Below, piece after piece: positions 37,003 through 47,779 of a DNA stretch of 64,000 nt. A program made the translations under genes and the position numbers. The notes under the pieces were generated by a model. That model saw nothing but the letters and a program-made list of their open reading frames with translations. It had not been told where the DNA came from and did not search any database. This DNA is from Lenzites betulinus (Eukaryota > Basidiomycota > Agaricomycetes > Polyporales > Polyporaceae): NCBI GenBank assembly GCA_022264855.1, contig JABYQU010000001.1:682001-746000 (forward strand), given 5' to 3'. Position 1 is the stretch's first letter; every line of letters begins with the position of its first letter.

Positions 37003-38208
37003 ATGCAGACCCTTCCGGCAGAGCTTTGTGGGCGAATTTTCGAGTTCGCATGCATCGATGGAGGCCACACAGGCTGCGCCCTAGCACTGGTCTCTAAGCA
37101 CATCCGCGCGGTCGCACGCAAGTCCCGCTTCCACTCCGTCGCACTCATCAATGAGTCCCCACGCCGCTTCCGGGAATTCGTAGCGCTGTATGAACGCGAA
37201 TGTGACCCCGCGAAAGGAGACAAGCCTCGCATCCAGCACTTGCTGGTGTATCTTTCTCAATTGACGTATGATTCTCCCACTGTTTCCTCCGGAACTCGCA
37301 AATCGCAGTTTTGGAGCAAACTCAAACAGATGGTACCAGGACGCTCACCCAAACGGCGCCGGATTATAGACTACAAATCCTTTCCCGTGGAGTACTTGGA
37401 AGCGACGAAGTCACTCTTCCGCCTTGCTGCACCCGATCTAGTAACCCTTGCCGTGCGATTCTGCGGCGAGACCATTCTATGTAACGACTCATGTGTGTTC
37501 CCCGTCATGGACCACGTATTCCCCTCCCTACGCGAGGCCACATTCGTCGGATTGGACGTACGCGTACTCTTCAGCGAAGCGCTGGCCAACGAAGCATCCA
37601 AGAAGACACCCATCTTTCCTGCGCTAACGCATCTGTCCCTCGCGCGACCCGCGTATTAATGGCGCCCTCTGCATATGTGGGAGAGACCAGCTCCTGGGGC
37701 GAGCGGCGGCGCGGGCCCAAACGTCGACGAGTTCTGGTCGACCGTCGCCCCCCGTGTCACTCATCTCAGCGCCGTTGATCGATCGGAGTGCGTCGCTGCG
37801 GTGGCGTCCGTCCTGGGGTTGCGAGCCAGCTCGACCGCCGACGCGGATCACACTAGTATGCTGTCGTTGTCTATCCAGGCTTGCCCGAGCCTGAGCCCCG
37901 CCCGCCGTCCCCAGCGGAGCAGCCCTTCCGGGTCGAGCCGACGTACTCGAGCGTGCGGCGCCTCTTACTCAGACCGCGCAACTACGTCGACCAGCAGATG
38001 CTGTGGAAGGAGGTGCCACGGGGCAAGGGTGTGGGAGGTGATGTTACGATCGTGACGCTTCCGGTGTCATACTCGGCAGACCCAGCGACATACTTTGATG
38101 TGGTTCTCGAGGAGTGGCTTGAGCGCGTAGAGGATGATGGGGACGGGGCAGGGTGCTGGCGTATTCACTTCCTGCTAAAGATTGACGGTCCCCGCGGGCG
38201 CCAACGTC
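37003..38208 (+). pseudogene. F-box gene with a nonsense codon, interrupted by a KDZ transposon (5' part)
   Basis: The protein starts MQTLPAELCGRIFEFACID, then LALVSKHIRAVARKSRFHSV, an F-box-like N-terminus. It is clearly paralogous to the gene at 63373 (shared FHSVAL, FV.LYE.ECD and F.LA.PDL.TLAV blocks). The frame meets TAA at 37657-37659, directly followed in the same frame by WRPLHMWERPAPGAS and further family-like sequence. A later frame change near 37860-37890 may be an intron ending CTATCCAG or a frameshift. The C-terminal signature EEWLERVEDDGDGAGCW is present at about 38108-38158, and 16 codons later the coding sequence is broken at 38208 by the transposon. The stop codon and insertion together suggest a dead or truncated gene, though the first 218 codons could still be expressed. 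Confidence 0.65.
38201..38208. repeat. Target site duplication, left copy
   Basis: CCAACGTC directly precedes the left end of the KDZ element and is repeated exactly at 47358-47365. The match can be read as 10 bp (GCCAACGTCC) if the outermost symmetric base of the element is excluded. Confidence 0.85.
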
Positions 38209-38532
38209 CACCTGGACCTCACGTTAAACCAAGCTAACTAGGCTTGCATACCCCCCCCCCCCTTTACCAGCCTAGTTAGGCTCCAATAAAGCTGTATCAC
38301 TGTGTTCCTATAAAGGCGCTATAAAGCGCTATTAGCTAAGCTGTAATAAAGCCCCAGAGCCTAAGGCTACGCGCCCGCGCGCCCCCCACGTGCCTGGTGC
38401 CCGTAGGCGCGGGGCGGGGAGCGCGCCGGCGCCAAGGGCGTCGGCGCCTCCCGCCCTCCCCCGCTCACCGTTCGCCACGGCGTGCTCGCTATCTCCCCTC
38501 CCTGTGGGCCGTTTGGCTCCGTTTCTTTTGTA
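38209..38532 (+). repeat. Left terminal inverted repeat of the KDZ element
   Basis: 324 bp, matched in reverse complement by 47037-47357. It holds a run of about 13 C near 38252-38265, a subterminal palindrome (AACTAGGCT ... AGCCTAGTT) that could be a transposase binding site, and a very GC-rich inner part. Apart from the C run I see about three mismatches against the other end. Confidence 0.88.
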
Positions 38533-38910
38533 CACACACTTGTATGCTACGCATAATACGTTATATACTTCAAATATCCTCTCAATCGCCTTATAATCAG
38601 GCCTAGGCTACATGGGAGGAGCAGGGTAACCGGGTATCATATGTCCGGTGTTCCCCGATACCCGGCATCTGCCGCATCGCCCTGTAGCCCGTGAGCGCCG
38701 TAGTTCCTGATCCCGGTAATCTCGGAGCTGGGGACAGGTGTGCCGCGGTGTGCCGGCTCCCGGAGTGATATATTATCAAGTAGACTATTATGCAATCAAT
38801 AGGACTTAATGCAGCCTTCTATTAGATCATAAGATCACGGTTACAAAGCGGGACTATCGGGACTACAAACATAAACTAAGATTGAGGACTTGACTCTTCC
38901 ATGGCTGTCC
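38533..38910. other. Non-coding left flank of KDZ cargo
   Basis: Between the left inverted repeat and the stop of the HMG-like gene. No gene; likely holds the 3' end of that transcript. Confidence 0.5.
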
Positions 38911-41192
38911 TTACATGTCCTCCTGCATACGTAAATCGGGCGGCTGACCGTTGGCTGATGGAGTGAAGATAAGATTCCCGTCGCCCGCAGATAGAGGATC
39001 AACACCCAGGGGGATGAGAGGATACTCGGGGGCGGCAGAAGGGAACAGCGGTCCCAGGCCGAGGTTGGGCACCGCCGGATATTCGTCAAAGGACAGGCCA
39101 TACTCGGGAAAGGCGCCACCATACGGCGATGCCTCCGACAGGAGTGCCATGAACGAGTTGTCCTGCTGAGGCGGGAAGTAAGGGGGCACGGGCATCCACG
39201 CCGACATTGTGCTTGAGGTCGCATCTGCGCGCAATGTTGCGGCGGCACCAGCTGGCACGGGGACTTCAGCAGCACGAGCCGTGGGCAGGATGGGCGTCGG
39301 GGTGACACCAGCGGGCATGGGGACTTCGGCAGCACGAACCGCAGGCGCGGCGGGAGGCAGGACGGGCGTCGGAGTTGCATTGTTCGCCGCTGGGGTGCTG
39401 TCCGCCTGCGTGCGCTTCGTGTGTTTCTTCCCGAAGTCCGCACGGCGTTTGCGAGGCTTTGCTGATGTAACTTTGGGCGCCGTGACAGCGTCAGGTGTCC
39501 CGGCCGGGAGCGGACCTTGCGAACCAGCTGTGGATACTATTAGTAGAGGCATCATAATGTACACTGTCCGTGAGACGTACCCGATGCGTCCGCACTACCC
39601 GCGACCGTAGAGCTAGAAGCCGCAGAGGGTGTACTAGTATCCGGTGTGACTGCGGGCGGCATCATATCCGTGTCGACGGCACCGTGAACGCCAGGTACTG
39701 CCGCGCCGGCGGCGGAATCATCCGGGCGCGCACCTGTCTGAATCACACCGGGTGCAAACCAAACGGCGTGTATCACGCTGGTGCCTGGCGGGAGCTGGGA
39801 GTCGGTCTTCTGGGCCTCCCACTGCCTCCACTCCTGTACTGAGAGCTTGCGGAACTGCGCCGTCTTGTTCTCCCATGCTTGCAGGAGTGTGGTGAGCTCA
39901 ATACGGGTCCGAAACGAGCTAGGGGGCTGGAATTCGCGCAGCGGCCAACCCTCTATGATCACGCCAAACGCGGATGTGATTCGATCCGAGAACCCGGTAT
40001 AGAACATCTTCTTGGCGGCCTGGTGGGTAGCCTCGCCTGTGAGCAGCGCCAGAGATCAATACATACCCTAAGACCTATTAATGATACACGCACCTAGCTT
40101 CCGAGATATCAATGCCGCCGTTCGGCTCTGAAGGTCTTGAATCACATCCACGCTGCGGGCGAGCAGTCCTGTAAGGAGGTCAGTACATGGACCACAGCAT
40201 CGTGCCACAAGGTGCTTACCAGAGACTCCGCTTAGGCAATATACTTCCATGGTTGCGGCAACGTCCTCCATGGACGTGTGCAGCGAGATTTGAAAGAACT
40301 CGTGGACGCGATCAGAGGTTCCGAACGTCATCGGGGGCGTGTGATGTTCCCGACTCGTGCGTACAGCCACGAGGCCGACCTCAATGCCGGTACGCGCGTG
40401 AAGCCGTCGTAACTGGAGCCGTGTGAGTATCAGAATGAGATGGACACGAAAGTGATACACATACCTCCTCGAACACAGACTGTAGTGTGGCACGCCCGTC
40501 ATGGAATGCGCTTATAGGGACATTCTGAACTGAGAGTTGCTTCATCTCTCGTGCTTCCTCAAGTTCCTGTAGGGGTTTCTCTGCTGTAGCGGCTTTCTCC
40601 TCTGGTGTGAGCATGTTCCACGATTCCCGGATCTCGGCCATGACTTCTTTTGATGCACATGAGAAGCGGGGAGCGCCATCGGGTAACTCTGCACACCGTA
40701 GTACGTAAATATGTGAATCGCGAATCTCAGGTTATCTGAATACTCACCGTCATTCCTCCTCTTGAGATCTGCGCGTAAATACGCGTTCCATGAGTTAACC
40801 TTCCGTTGAGAGTTGGCTGCGCGCGAGCTTTGCAGGATTTGATGCTCGTAATACTTCTGGTCGTGTCCCCCAAACTCCGCCTGCATTTTCTGAGCTTCTT
40901 GTGCAATGGTATCTTTCGCGTTGGCCAATGCGGTTGTGATCTTCTCACGAGCATCCTCGCGCCGCTCGGCCAAGAGCTTCTTCTCCACCGGAGTCTTCTT
41001 CGGAGGTTTGACGCGTTTCTGGTATGGCCTGCGCGACAACCGCGTGATGTACTTCCTCACATTAATGATAGCCTCAAGGCGTGCTGGGAGACGCCTTCCC
41101 TTCCCAATGAGGACCATCGCGAGGCGAGAACACGACGCAGAGATGTGAGAGGTTGCGGAAGTGTGTTGGGAGCAAAACATGTTCGTTGGCAT
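38911..41192 (-). CDS. HMG-box-like protein carried by the KDZ element
   Basis: The start is ATG 41192 (a second ATG lies at 41180). The first exon is basic and helical (KRVKPPKKTPVEKKLLAERR) and leads into VNSWNAYLRADLKRRND, then, after an intron, ELPDGAPRFSCASKEVMAEI and WNMLTPEEKAATAEKPLQEL, the pattern of a divergent HMG box. Next come QNVPISAFHDGRATLQSVFEE and TFGTSDRVHEFFQISLHTSM, and a block with AFGVIIEGWPLREFQPPSS. The C-terminal 200 residues are Pro/Ala/Thr-rich with a probable nuclear signal (KPRKRRADFGKKHTKR). Proteins of this layout occur next to KDZ transposases in Agaricomycetes (recalled, not searched). A DNA-binding accessory role in transposition is inference. Confidence 0.7.
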
Positions 41193-41288
41193 GTTGAAAC
41201 TCTTCACGTGATCTCACGTGGGCAGGACTGTATGCTTCCTAAGCTTCCTATCACAGTACTAGATTGAGATACAACAACTACAGCAGCA

Positions 41289-42509
41289 TTACATGATCAT
41301 AGGGCTTGCAAAACGCGTAGTCGGGGGGTTGGAATCATGCAGAATCCACATATACTTAGCCTCAAGAATAGGAAGGCCACGGTTGCAAAGCTCGTCGACG
41401 AACTCGTCCATGTTTTGCGAGTTCTGGCAAGCCTCGGCGACGATGAGTGTGGACTCCATGTTGTAGCCCATGGCTTGCAGGAACATGTCGAGGGCTGCAC
41501 CGCATGAGGGGACCTTGGGAGTATCGAGAACCGGGCTGACGTGCGAGCTTATGATGCCGGCGAGATTGCGCGTGTGCTGATAGACAACACCGCCGAGCAC
41601 GGCGTCTTGAGACACGCGCACACCAAGATCCGGTGTGAGAGGGAAGGGATAGTTCGGGATCATTGGGGTGGGCGATTCGATCGGAACAGGAGACCGCGCA
41701 TCGCGGGCGTGACGTGAGCGCGAGGGGGTGGCGGGGGAGGTAGGGTACCCAGCGTCGGCGGCATTCGAAGTGGCTGGCTCAGCCGTGTATCTAACCGATC
41801 GAGGTTGTGTGCCTGTAATCATGAGACGGCATATACAGCAGGACAGTTAGTTTGAATACTTACCAACAGTCTTGAGCCTCTTCAAGAGCTCCTGAGTATA
41901 AGCGTCCAAGAGCTCGCGCATGTCGAGGTTCTCGCGCTTCTCGGATTGTCCGCGCGAGATCATGAATGCGATTGCCCTCTTGAATGTAGGACACTTCTTC
42001 CAAATGCTCTTCTCCATTGCTCGGGTTGCGTTCAGCGCATCCGTACTGCGATCGTTAGTGGTGAACAGTGGTCTCGTAAATATGAACCTACTAAGCGAGG
42101 AACACGGCGCATTCGCGACCATAAACAACCGGATAGAGCCCCCCACTCCCACTATCCCGCATGTGATGCTCAAGAATGTCGTCGCCTATCGGGAGAGTAT
42201 ACGCGAGACGGACTCTCTCGACTGTTGTGCGCCCGGCTTCGATGATCTTGATCGCATCGCGGTACTCCAGGATCTCATTCGCAAGCTCCTCATTGGGCAC
42301 CTTGAATGCGATGGGGAACGGATCTGAGAAACTACCGCCAGAGAGTTTGGGTCTGCAATAGATAACTGTGAGCATGCACCAGCCTTCGCGAAGCTTAATG
42401 GCTTCGGTGATACTTACTTCTTCTGGGTCTTACCGGTCTCGCTTTTTCCCAGGAGTACATACCAGCTGGAATCTGGGGTTTCTTGAGACGTCTGGGTCGC
42501 GGATGCCAT
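41289..42509 (-). CDS. Unknown protein carried by the KDZ element
   Basis: Spliced from at least four exons. The start, ATG 42509, gives MASATQTSQETPDSSWYVLL. Exon 2 has FKVPNEELANEILEYRDAIK and ends with YPVVYGRECAVFLA. Exon 3 reads RAMEKSIWKKCPTFKRAIAFM and a helical stretch LRELLDAYTQELLKRL (approximate join). The last exon is Pro/Ser-rich and then folds as MFLQAMGYNMESTLIVAEA and ILEAKYMWILHDSN. The VVYGRE..VF...FKRAIAFM pattern faintly resembles the RNase H1 N-terminal (viroplasmin-like) fold common in basidiomycete mobile DNA; this is a weak guess. It lies between the transposase and the HMG-like gene on the same strand, so it belongs to the element. Function unknown. Confidence 0.6.
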
Positions 42510-43031
42510 GATTAGAGCAGGAATAGATATGTGGGAGAGCGTCGGGGGTCACGGTGCACGATGGGATCAGCAAAGGTGCGCGCATTGCAAAAGCGCCCGC
42601 GACATGCCCTCAATGCATTCCGCGGCCAGTCCCCTCTCGATCCTTGCACTTGTTATATCCATTTACTTGCACACGGGTCTGTGTCATAAAATAGCGTAAA
42701 CATGTTGTGTACCTGGTCGCTAATGATTCTGAATTTATGGCACTCGGAGATGGAAGTGATGTGCAGATATTCGTAATGTGCATGCTTAACGCGAAGTTGC
42801 AGAGTGGAAATGCAATACTGCTGTGCGCCTCGTACGGCGCTCTGTGCACCTCGCCGACTGCTCCGCCGCTCACTCGTCTGCTTCGCGACACTCCCCCTAT
42901 GCATGAATGCTACTCAGTTGATAAGACTTCTCTTATCTCCAGTACAGTAGAGTAATGCAATATTTTAAAAGACGTCGCACACATGAAATACACCAGTATT
43001 CGAAACGAGCTCAAGAGCATGCTCAGCGCAG
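42510..43031. other. Spacer between KDZ element genes
   Basis: About 520 bp between the transposase stop and the start of the unknown cargo gene. Presumably the promoter of the latter; nothing else recognised. Confidence 0.5.
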
Positions 43032-46000
43032 TTATGTGACATTCATAGCAAAGTTGACAAGGCGTGAGAGATTCGCCATGTCCACATCATCCATCCCGTC
43101 ATCCTGGTTCTCGTGCGACAGCTCCCCCATCTCCTGGCGAATGTCCTCGGGTGTAGGACCGGTTTGTGGCTCGGGTGCTGTGGATGTTTCGGCCGTGTGG
43201 CGTGTCCCCGCGCGGCGTCCGGGTTGCGCGGATCCTGTGAAGCCTGAGAGATTGTGAATCTGCGAGACAACCGCAAGCACGCGGACGTTCACTCGATTCC
43301 GGCGTAGAACGAACACTTCAAGGGGGCCGGTGATAGGGTCCCCCTGAGAACGGATGCGAGTGAGAGTGCGCTCGAGCGCGATGTTCTCGTCGATGATTGA
43401 AGTGTGTAACCGGCGGACTTCAACGTTAAGTCGTAGGATCTCCTCTTTCGCGCGCGCGATCCGACGAGCCTTCTTCATCGTCTCCCGCGCTAGCGGTTGT
43501 GCCCATGGTTTACGACGAACGTCGCTGTGTGTATCACGAAGGAACTCAAATTCCTCGAGGAACGTGTAGTGAGTGACCTTTGTCCAGTCTAAGTCCGGAC
43601 GGGGTGGAGTCAGGGCCTGGGCTGCCGTGTTGTAATGTCTGACAGCTGTCCGGATAGCCTGCGAGCGACGTTGAAGGTTCTTCGCGATGTACGTTCGGAC
43701 CTTGTATGCTAATTTGAGTGAGTTAGTTCCCATGTCATAGTGGCAGGCTCACAGCCGGTGAGACCAACTTACCTGTTTGTGATATATTCATATTATGCAA
43801 CTCGAATAGGCGTTGCACCACAAGCCCATGCAGCTTCTCCAGAGCCACACGATAATCCCGCTGTGAGATGTACTGTGATGCAGACAGGTACTCGTGCGAG
43901 GTTGGCTGCCACCTGTTGATGATCCCCATTTGCAGCTCGAGCGCGATGACATCGCGAAGCGTGCGATCCCATTTCTCGCGCAGATGTCGTCTCTCGGTCT
44001 CCCGCTTGCGAGTACGGGAAGCATCTGTACTGTAGGCGGGCCGCGATGATGTCACGTCCGGGGCGGAGGACCAGTCCTCTGGTACTGATGCGATGAATGC
44101 TGACGTCACGTTGCTCAGCTGGTTCCTGAAATTGATTCCCCACCCCCGCAAACACCGATCAGTAAATGCGCGGAAGCAATCATGGCAGGACTCACTCGAT
44201 CGACTGGAGTTCACGTAGCAATGTGACGTACTCCACGGCAGCGACGTTTGCTGGGTCTTCTGTACCGACCGTCGCGAAATACGTTGCCTCCTCCTTCTCC
44301 CATTGGCCGAGGTCTGCTGTACTGCATTGTAAAACCTCCAGAGCGTCCTCGACAGCCTTGGTGTCCTCCTCGAGAATCTTGAGTGCCTGGCGATAGTTAC
44401 CAAGCAGCATAGTCCCTATGTTGAGATACTTATCCTCGTCCCATTGCTTGAAATACATGTCGATCAGGGCGTGCCGGTGGTAACGGCTGGCGTATCGCAC
44501 GACAGAGGCAAGCTGATTCGATGCGCTGAACACGCGCTCCATCGTGCCTAGATCCTCGATCCCTGCGCCCTCGATCCCCGATGGGTGGTTTTGAGTCTGG
44601 CATTGATGACTGTGAGAATATCCATGGAACGCGTCAACGCAGATTCGACACTCCTGCCGGTTGAACTCTGCAGCGAGTGAACTGCGCTCGATCGTCCCGG
44701 CCAATGAGCAGCCGACGTCGAACCCGATCAGGAGGCGCGATCCAAGGGTGGTCAGCGCCTTCGCAACAATGGCGATCGGGTACTTGAATCTGGAGGAGTG
44801 TCAGCTGCGATAAGAACGTTGATCGGGATACTAGCATACGCACAGCTCGCCACTCCTGATCATGTCCGTGATCCAAAGGATGAATCCGTGGCGACATGCA
44901 CTTGCGAAGATGCCAGTCTCCTCAAAGATACTCCACATCGTCTTGTCCTGTTCCGGGGCCGCAGCTTTCCAGTTACGGGTGCATTCGCGCAAGCTACTAT
45001 CACCGGCCTCTGAGGCTCCATCGGCATCTTCATCAGCATCGGAATCTTGATCAAGACCGATCTGCGGGCCACGGGCCGATGCCCCCTGTACCTCGTCCTT
45101 GTACTTATCCACGAACTCGGGTGAGAGATAGTAATCCGAGTGCTTGAATTCACGTGTGTCGGCGACCGTGCGATCACCGAATTTCGCGACTCTCTTCAGA
45201 GAGTTATTGCCATCAAAGCAGAAAATCCGGCGGAACTTCAGATCGACTTCATCCTCAAGCTGAGAAGCGGGTCAGTCGATGACGAAGTGTCACGATATTA
45301 ATAGTTCACCTCATAGGAACATGCGGGACACACATTCTTGACACGCCAATCGGGGGTATCGCGGCCAAGAGCAACCTGCATCCGCTTCTCAATGGTGTAG
45401 AGAATCATGAGGTACACATCGAAGCAGCTGCTCAAGGCTGTTCGATACCTCCGACGATAGGGTAACTAAAAATATATTGTGTACACATCCGTGAAAACGT
45501 ACAGGAATCATGAATACATACTGCATATGAGTCGCATAGAACCTTTGCGAAGGCCTCAACACTGAAGGAAGGCTTACGAAGGCGAAGCAGCCGGAAATGT
45601 TCGAGGGTCTTGAAAGTGATTGCTAGGGTCGGCGAGGTCGGCGAGGCGGCAAGATAGCCCTGCTCCGCAAGAACGACAATCGTGATGTCAGACGCTTCAC
45701 GGCGAACGGAGGCAGTTTTCAGGAGCGTGTACATGTCGACTACGTCGATTGTGAAGTCATATGTTGTGTCTCGCGCCGCTGAGAATGCGGCCGGCGAGGG
45801 TGCAGCAGTGGGAGAGGGGGGAACACGCCCGGGCTCGCCCGATTCTTCCGCGGGGCCTGCGTCATCGAGCGGGGAGATGTGGGGCACGCTGGTCGCGCTC
45901 ATGGCAGAATCATGCGTACCGGAGGTTTCGGGGTGTTGAGATGTGGGCTCAGGGGGAGGCACGCTCGTGAAGCCCGTGTGTGTCGGATCCTCCGCGCCTG

Positions 46001-46715
46001 TAGTACTAGACGCGGCCGCAGATGTTGCACCGCGAAGGCTCCCTGGAGCATTGACGGGGTTGAGGGGGGGGTTAGTCGTTGAACGTTCGAGGGAAGAGCG
46101 CATACCGCCTGGAGGCGCGTAGCGCCATCGCAGATATGCGTCGGTCAGTTGCTCAACCCAGGCGGACCATTGCACATCGGTCCGCTCGATGCGCTGCCGC
46201 CATGATCGTGTGTCAGTCCCTCGTCCGCGTGGCCAGCTGGGATGTTGATGAAGTAGATGTAGGTTAGCAGAATATGCGGCTCACCGTTCAGCCATGAAAT
46301 CCCGCAGTGCATGCAGCACGTCCCCAGCCCCATCGTCGTCCTCATCCTCCCAGTCATCCACCTCCATCGCATTGCCGGCGTCCTGCAAATCGCGATAGCT
46401 GTCTTCCGTAGGACGAGTGTCGCAGTCCGCATCCGGGACAGCGTGAGCGTTGCGGATATGTTCGATCGCGCGACCCCCAAGACCTGCCCGCGGGATACTT
46501 GTAGCACACTCCACGACAGCGTACATCACGGTTTGCTTACCTGACAGAGCCTCATCAATGCGCTGCTGCGTCGCCTCCTTCTCTCGCGCCAGCTCCTGAG
46601 GACCGAGAGCTTTCTTCGAGATCCTGGTAGAGCTTCCACTGCCGGGCCGCGTCGACTCCACAGTGTATCGTTTGACCTTCTTCGATGCCAGGCTCTTGGA
46701 CTTAGTTTTGACCAT
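43032..46715 (-). CDS. KDZ (Kyakuja-Dileera-Zisupton) transposase
   Basis: A multi-exon gene. A Lys/Ser-rich N-terminus from ATG 46715 and an acidic linker lead to WSAWVEQLTDAYLRW, a Pro/Ser-rich variable region and AITFKTLEHFRLLRLRKPSF. The cysteine cluster that marks KDZ transposases follows as DWRVKNVCPACSYE near 45300-45355. The catalytic domain has IGFDVGCSL, DAFHGYSHSHQCQ, IEDLGTMERVFSASN and YFKQWDEDKY, which fit the RNase H-fold core of this family. The C-terminal part (43032-43733 and 43800-44160) is helical with a long coiled coil and a disordered tail. The product ends at 43032. I see no internal stop that splicing does not remove, so the enzyme may be functional. Confidence 0.85.
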
Positions 46716-47036
46716 GATTAGGACGCTCACCACGGGCAGGGAGATGCTACAGCAAGGGAAAGGAACTCCTGCAGCAAGCGTAGTAGTAGGAGAGGCGAAG
46801 AACGATGCATTAGCCGCCCATACCCGTTAATCATTCAACTAACTCACGTGATCTTACTTATCGCGCGCGTCATTGGTAGCCCGGTCCGATATTCTCGGGA
46901 TCGCGGACCAGCCTTCACTTACCGACGTCGGCGCTTCGGCACTGTGTCGACCCCGCCCGTTCATTCCCCATTTATGAGCATGCTCAGACGTTGCGCTATC
47001 TCTTTGTAACGGTCATAAGTTGCATGCAAGTTTGAT
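46716..47036. other. Transposase promoter region within the KDZ element
   Basis: About 320 bp between the transposase start and the right inverted repeat. No coding signal; CACGTGATC near 46847 is a palindromic-core motif also seen upstream of the HMG-like gene (CACGTGATCTCACGTG at about 41206). Confidence 0.4.
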
Positions 47037-47357
47037 TACAAAAGAAACGGAGCCAAACGGCCCACAGGGAGGGGAGATAGCGAGCACGCCGTGGCGAACG
47101 GTGAGCGGGGGAGGGCGGGAGGCGCCGACGCCCTTGGCGCCGGCGCGCTCCCCGCCCCGCGCCTACGGGCACCAGGCACGTGGGGGGCGCGCGGGCGCGT
47201 AGCCTTAGGCTCTGGGGCTTTATTACAGCTTAGCTAATAGCACTTTATAGCGCCTTTATAGGAACACAGTGATACAGCTTTATTGGAGCCTAACTAGGCT
47301 GGTAAAGGGGGGGGGTATGCAAGCCTAGTTAGCTTACTTTAACGTGAGGTCCAGGTG
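47037..47357 (-). repeat. Right terminal inverted repeat of the KDZ element
   Basis: 321 bp, reverse complement of 38209-38532. It ends ...GGTCCAGGTG directly before the second CCAACGTC target copy. The homopolymer run is nine G here against about 13 C at the left end. Confidence 0.88.
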
Positions 47358-47365
47358 CCAACGTC
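47358..47365. repeat. Target site duplication, right copy
   Basis: CCAACGTC, identical to 38201-38208. Confidence 0.85.
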
Positions 47366-47673
47366 CGGTCTCCATTCCCGGCACTTCCCAATCCGGCGGC
47401 CGCTCCTCAGCCGACGGTCTCGGCGCTCGCGTCATCGCAGAGCCACCGACACGCCCCCCGGACTGTGCGGGACGACGGGGCGGGATGACTGGACAGGTGC
47501 GCGTAGGGAATGCAGCGCAACTCGTATCAGCGAGCGTGATAGACTGTCACAATATCAAGAAAGATTTGCAGAATTGTATCCAAAGTGCTACGGCAGAGAG
47601 TAGGCCAACGCTCGCACAGCTCGCCGACACCGTTCAGCACGAGAAGTCAATTAAAAATGCAGTATTAGTATGA
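47366..47673 (+). pseudogene. 3' part of the interrupted F-box gene
   Basis: When one target copy is counted once, the frame that stops at 38208 continues here without a shift as SIPGTSQSGGRSSADGLGA and stays open to a stop at 47671-47673. The Gly/Arg/Pro-rich composition to about 47500 matches the codon bias of the gene upstream, while the remainder is less clearly coding. The native stop or splice site may therefore lie earlier (for instance a GTGCGCG donor near 47497). Confidence 0.5.
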
Positions 47674-47779
47674 AGCAACGCGTATCGTATATATCGTGAA
47701 GGGGGCATTAAGCGGGAATACTGGTGTCTGACGGTGCGGTCAGCATCGCACGCGAAGTGAAATCAAGACAGGAACTTAC

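Larger units (their letters stand above)
38209..47357 (-). mobile_element. Complete KDZ-type DNA transposon, 9,149 bp
   Basis: The element is bounded by inverted repeats of about 320 bp starting CACCTGGACCTCACGTTAAA and by an exact 8-bp target duplication. It carries three minus-strand genes: a full-length KDZ transposase (43032-46715), an HMG-like protein (38911-41192) and an unrecognised protein (41289-42509). An 8-bp target duplication is reported for Zisupton-type elements, so the size fits the family. The two ends differ by only a few bases and by the length of a C/G run, and no gene inside looks broken, which points to a recent insertion. It sits inside an F-box gene whose reading frame resumes exactly after the second target copy. 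Confidence 0.9.

Noticed and set aside
38209..47357. CRISPR-like or viral origin for the long inverted-repeat region
   Set aside because: There are no spaced short repeats or viral genes; the KDZ transposase, the inverted ends and the target duplication explain the structure.
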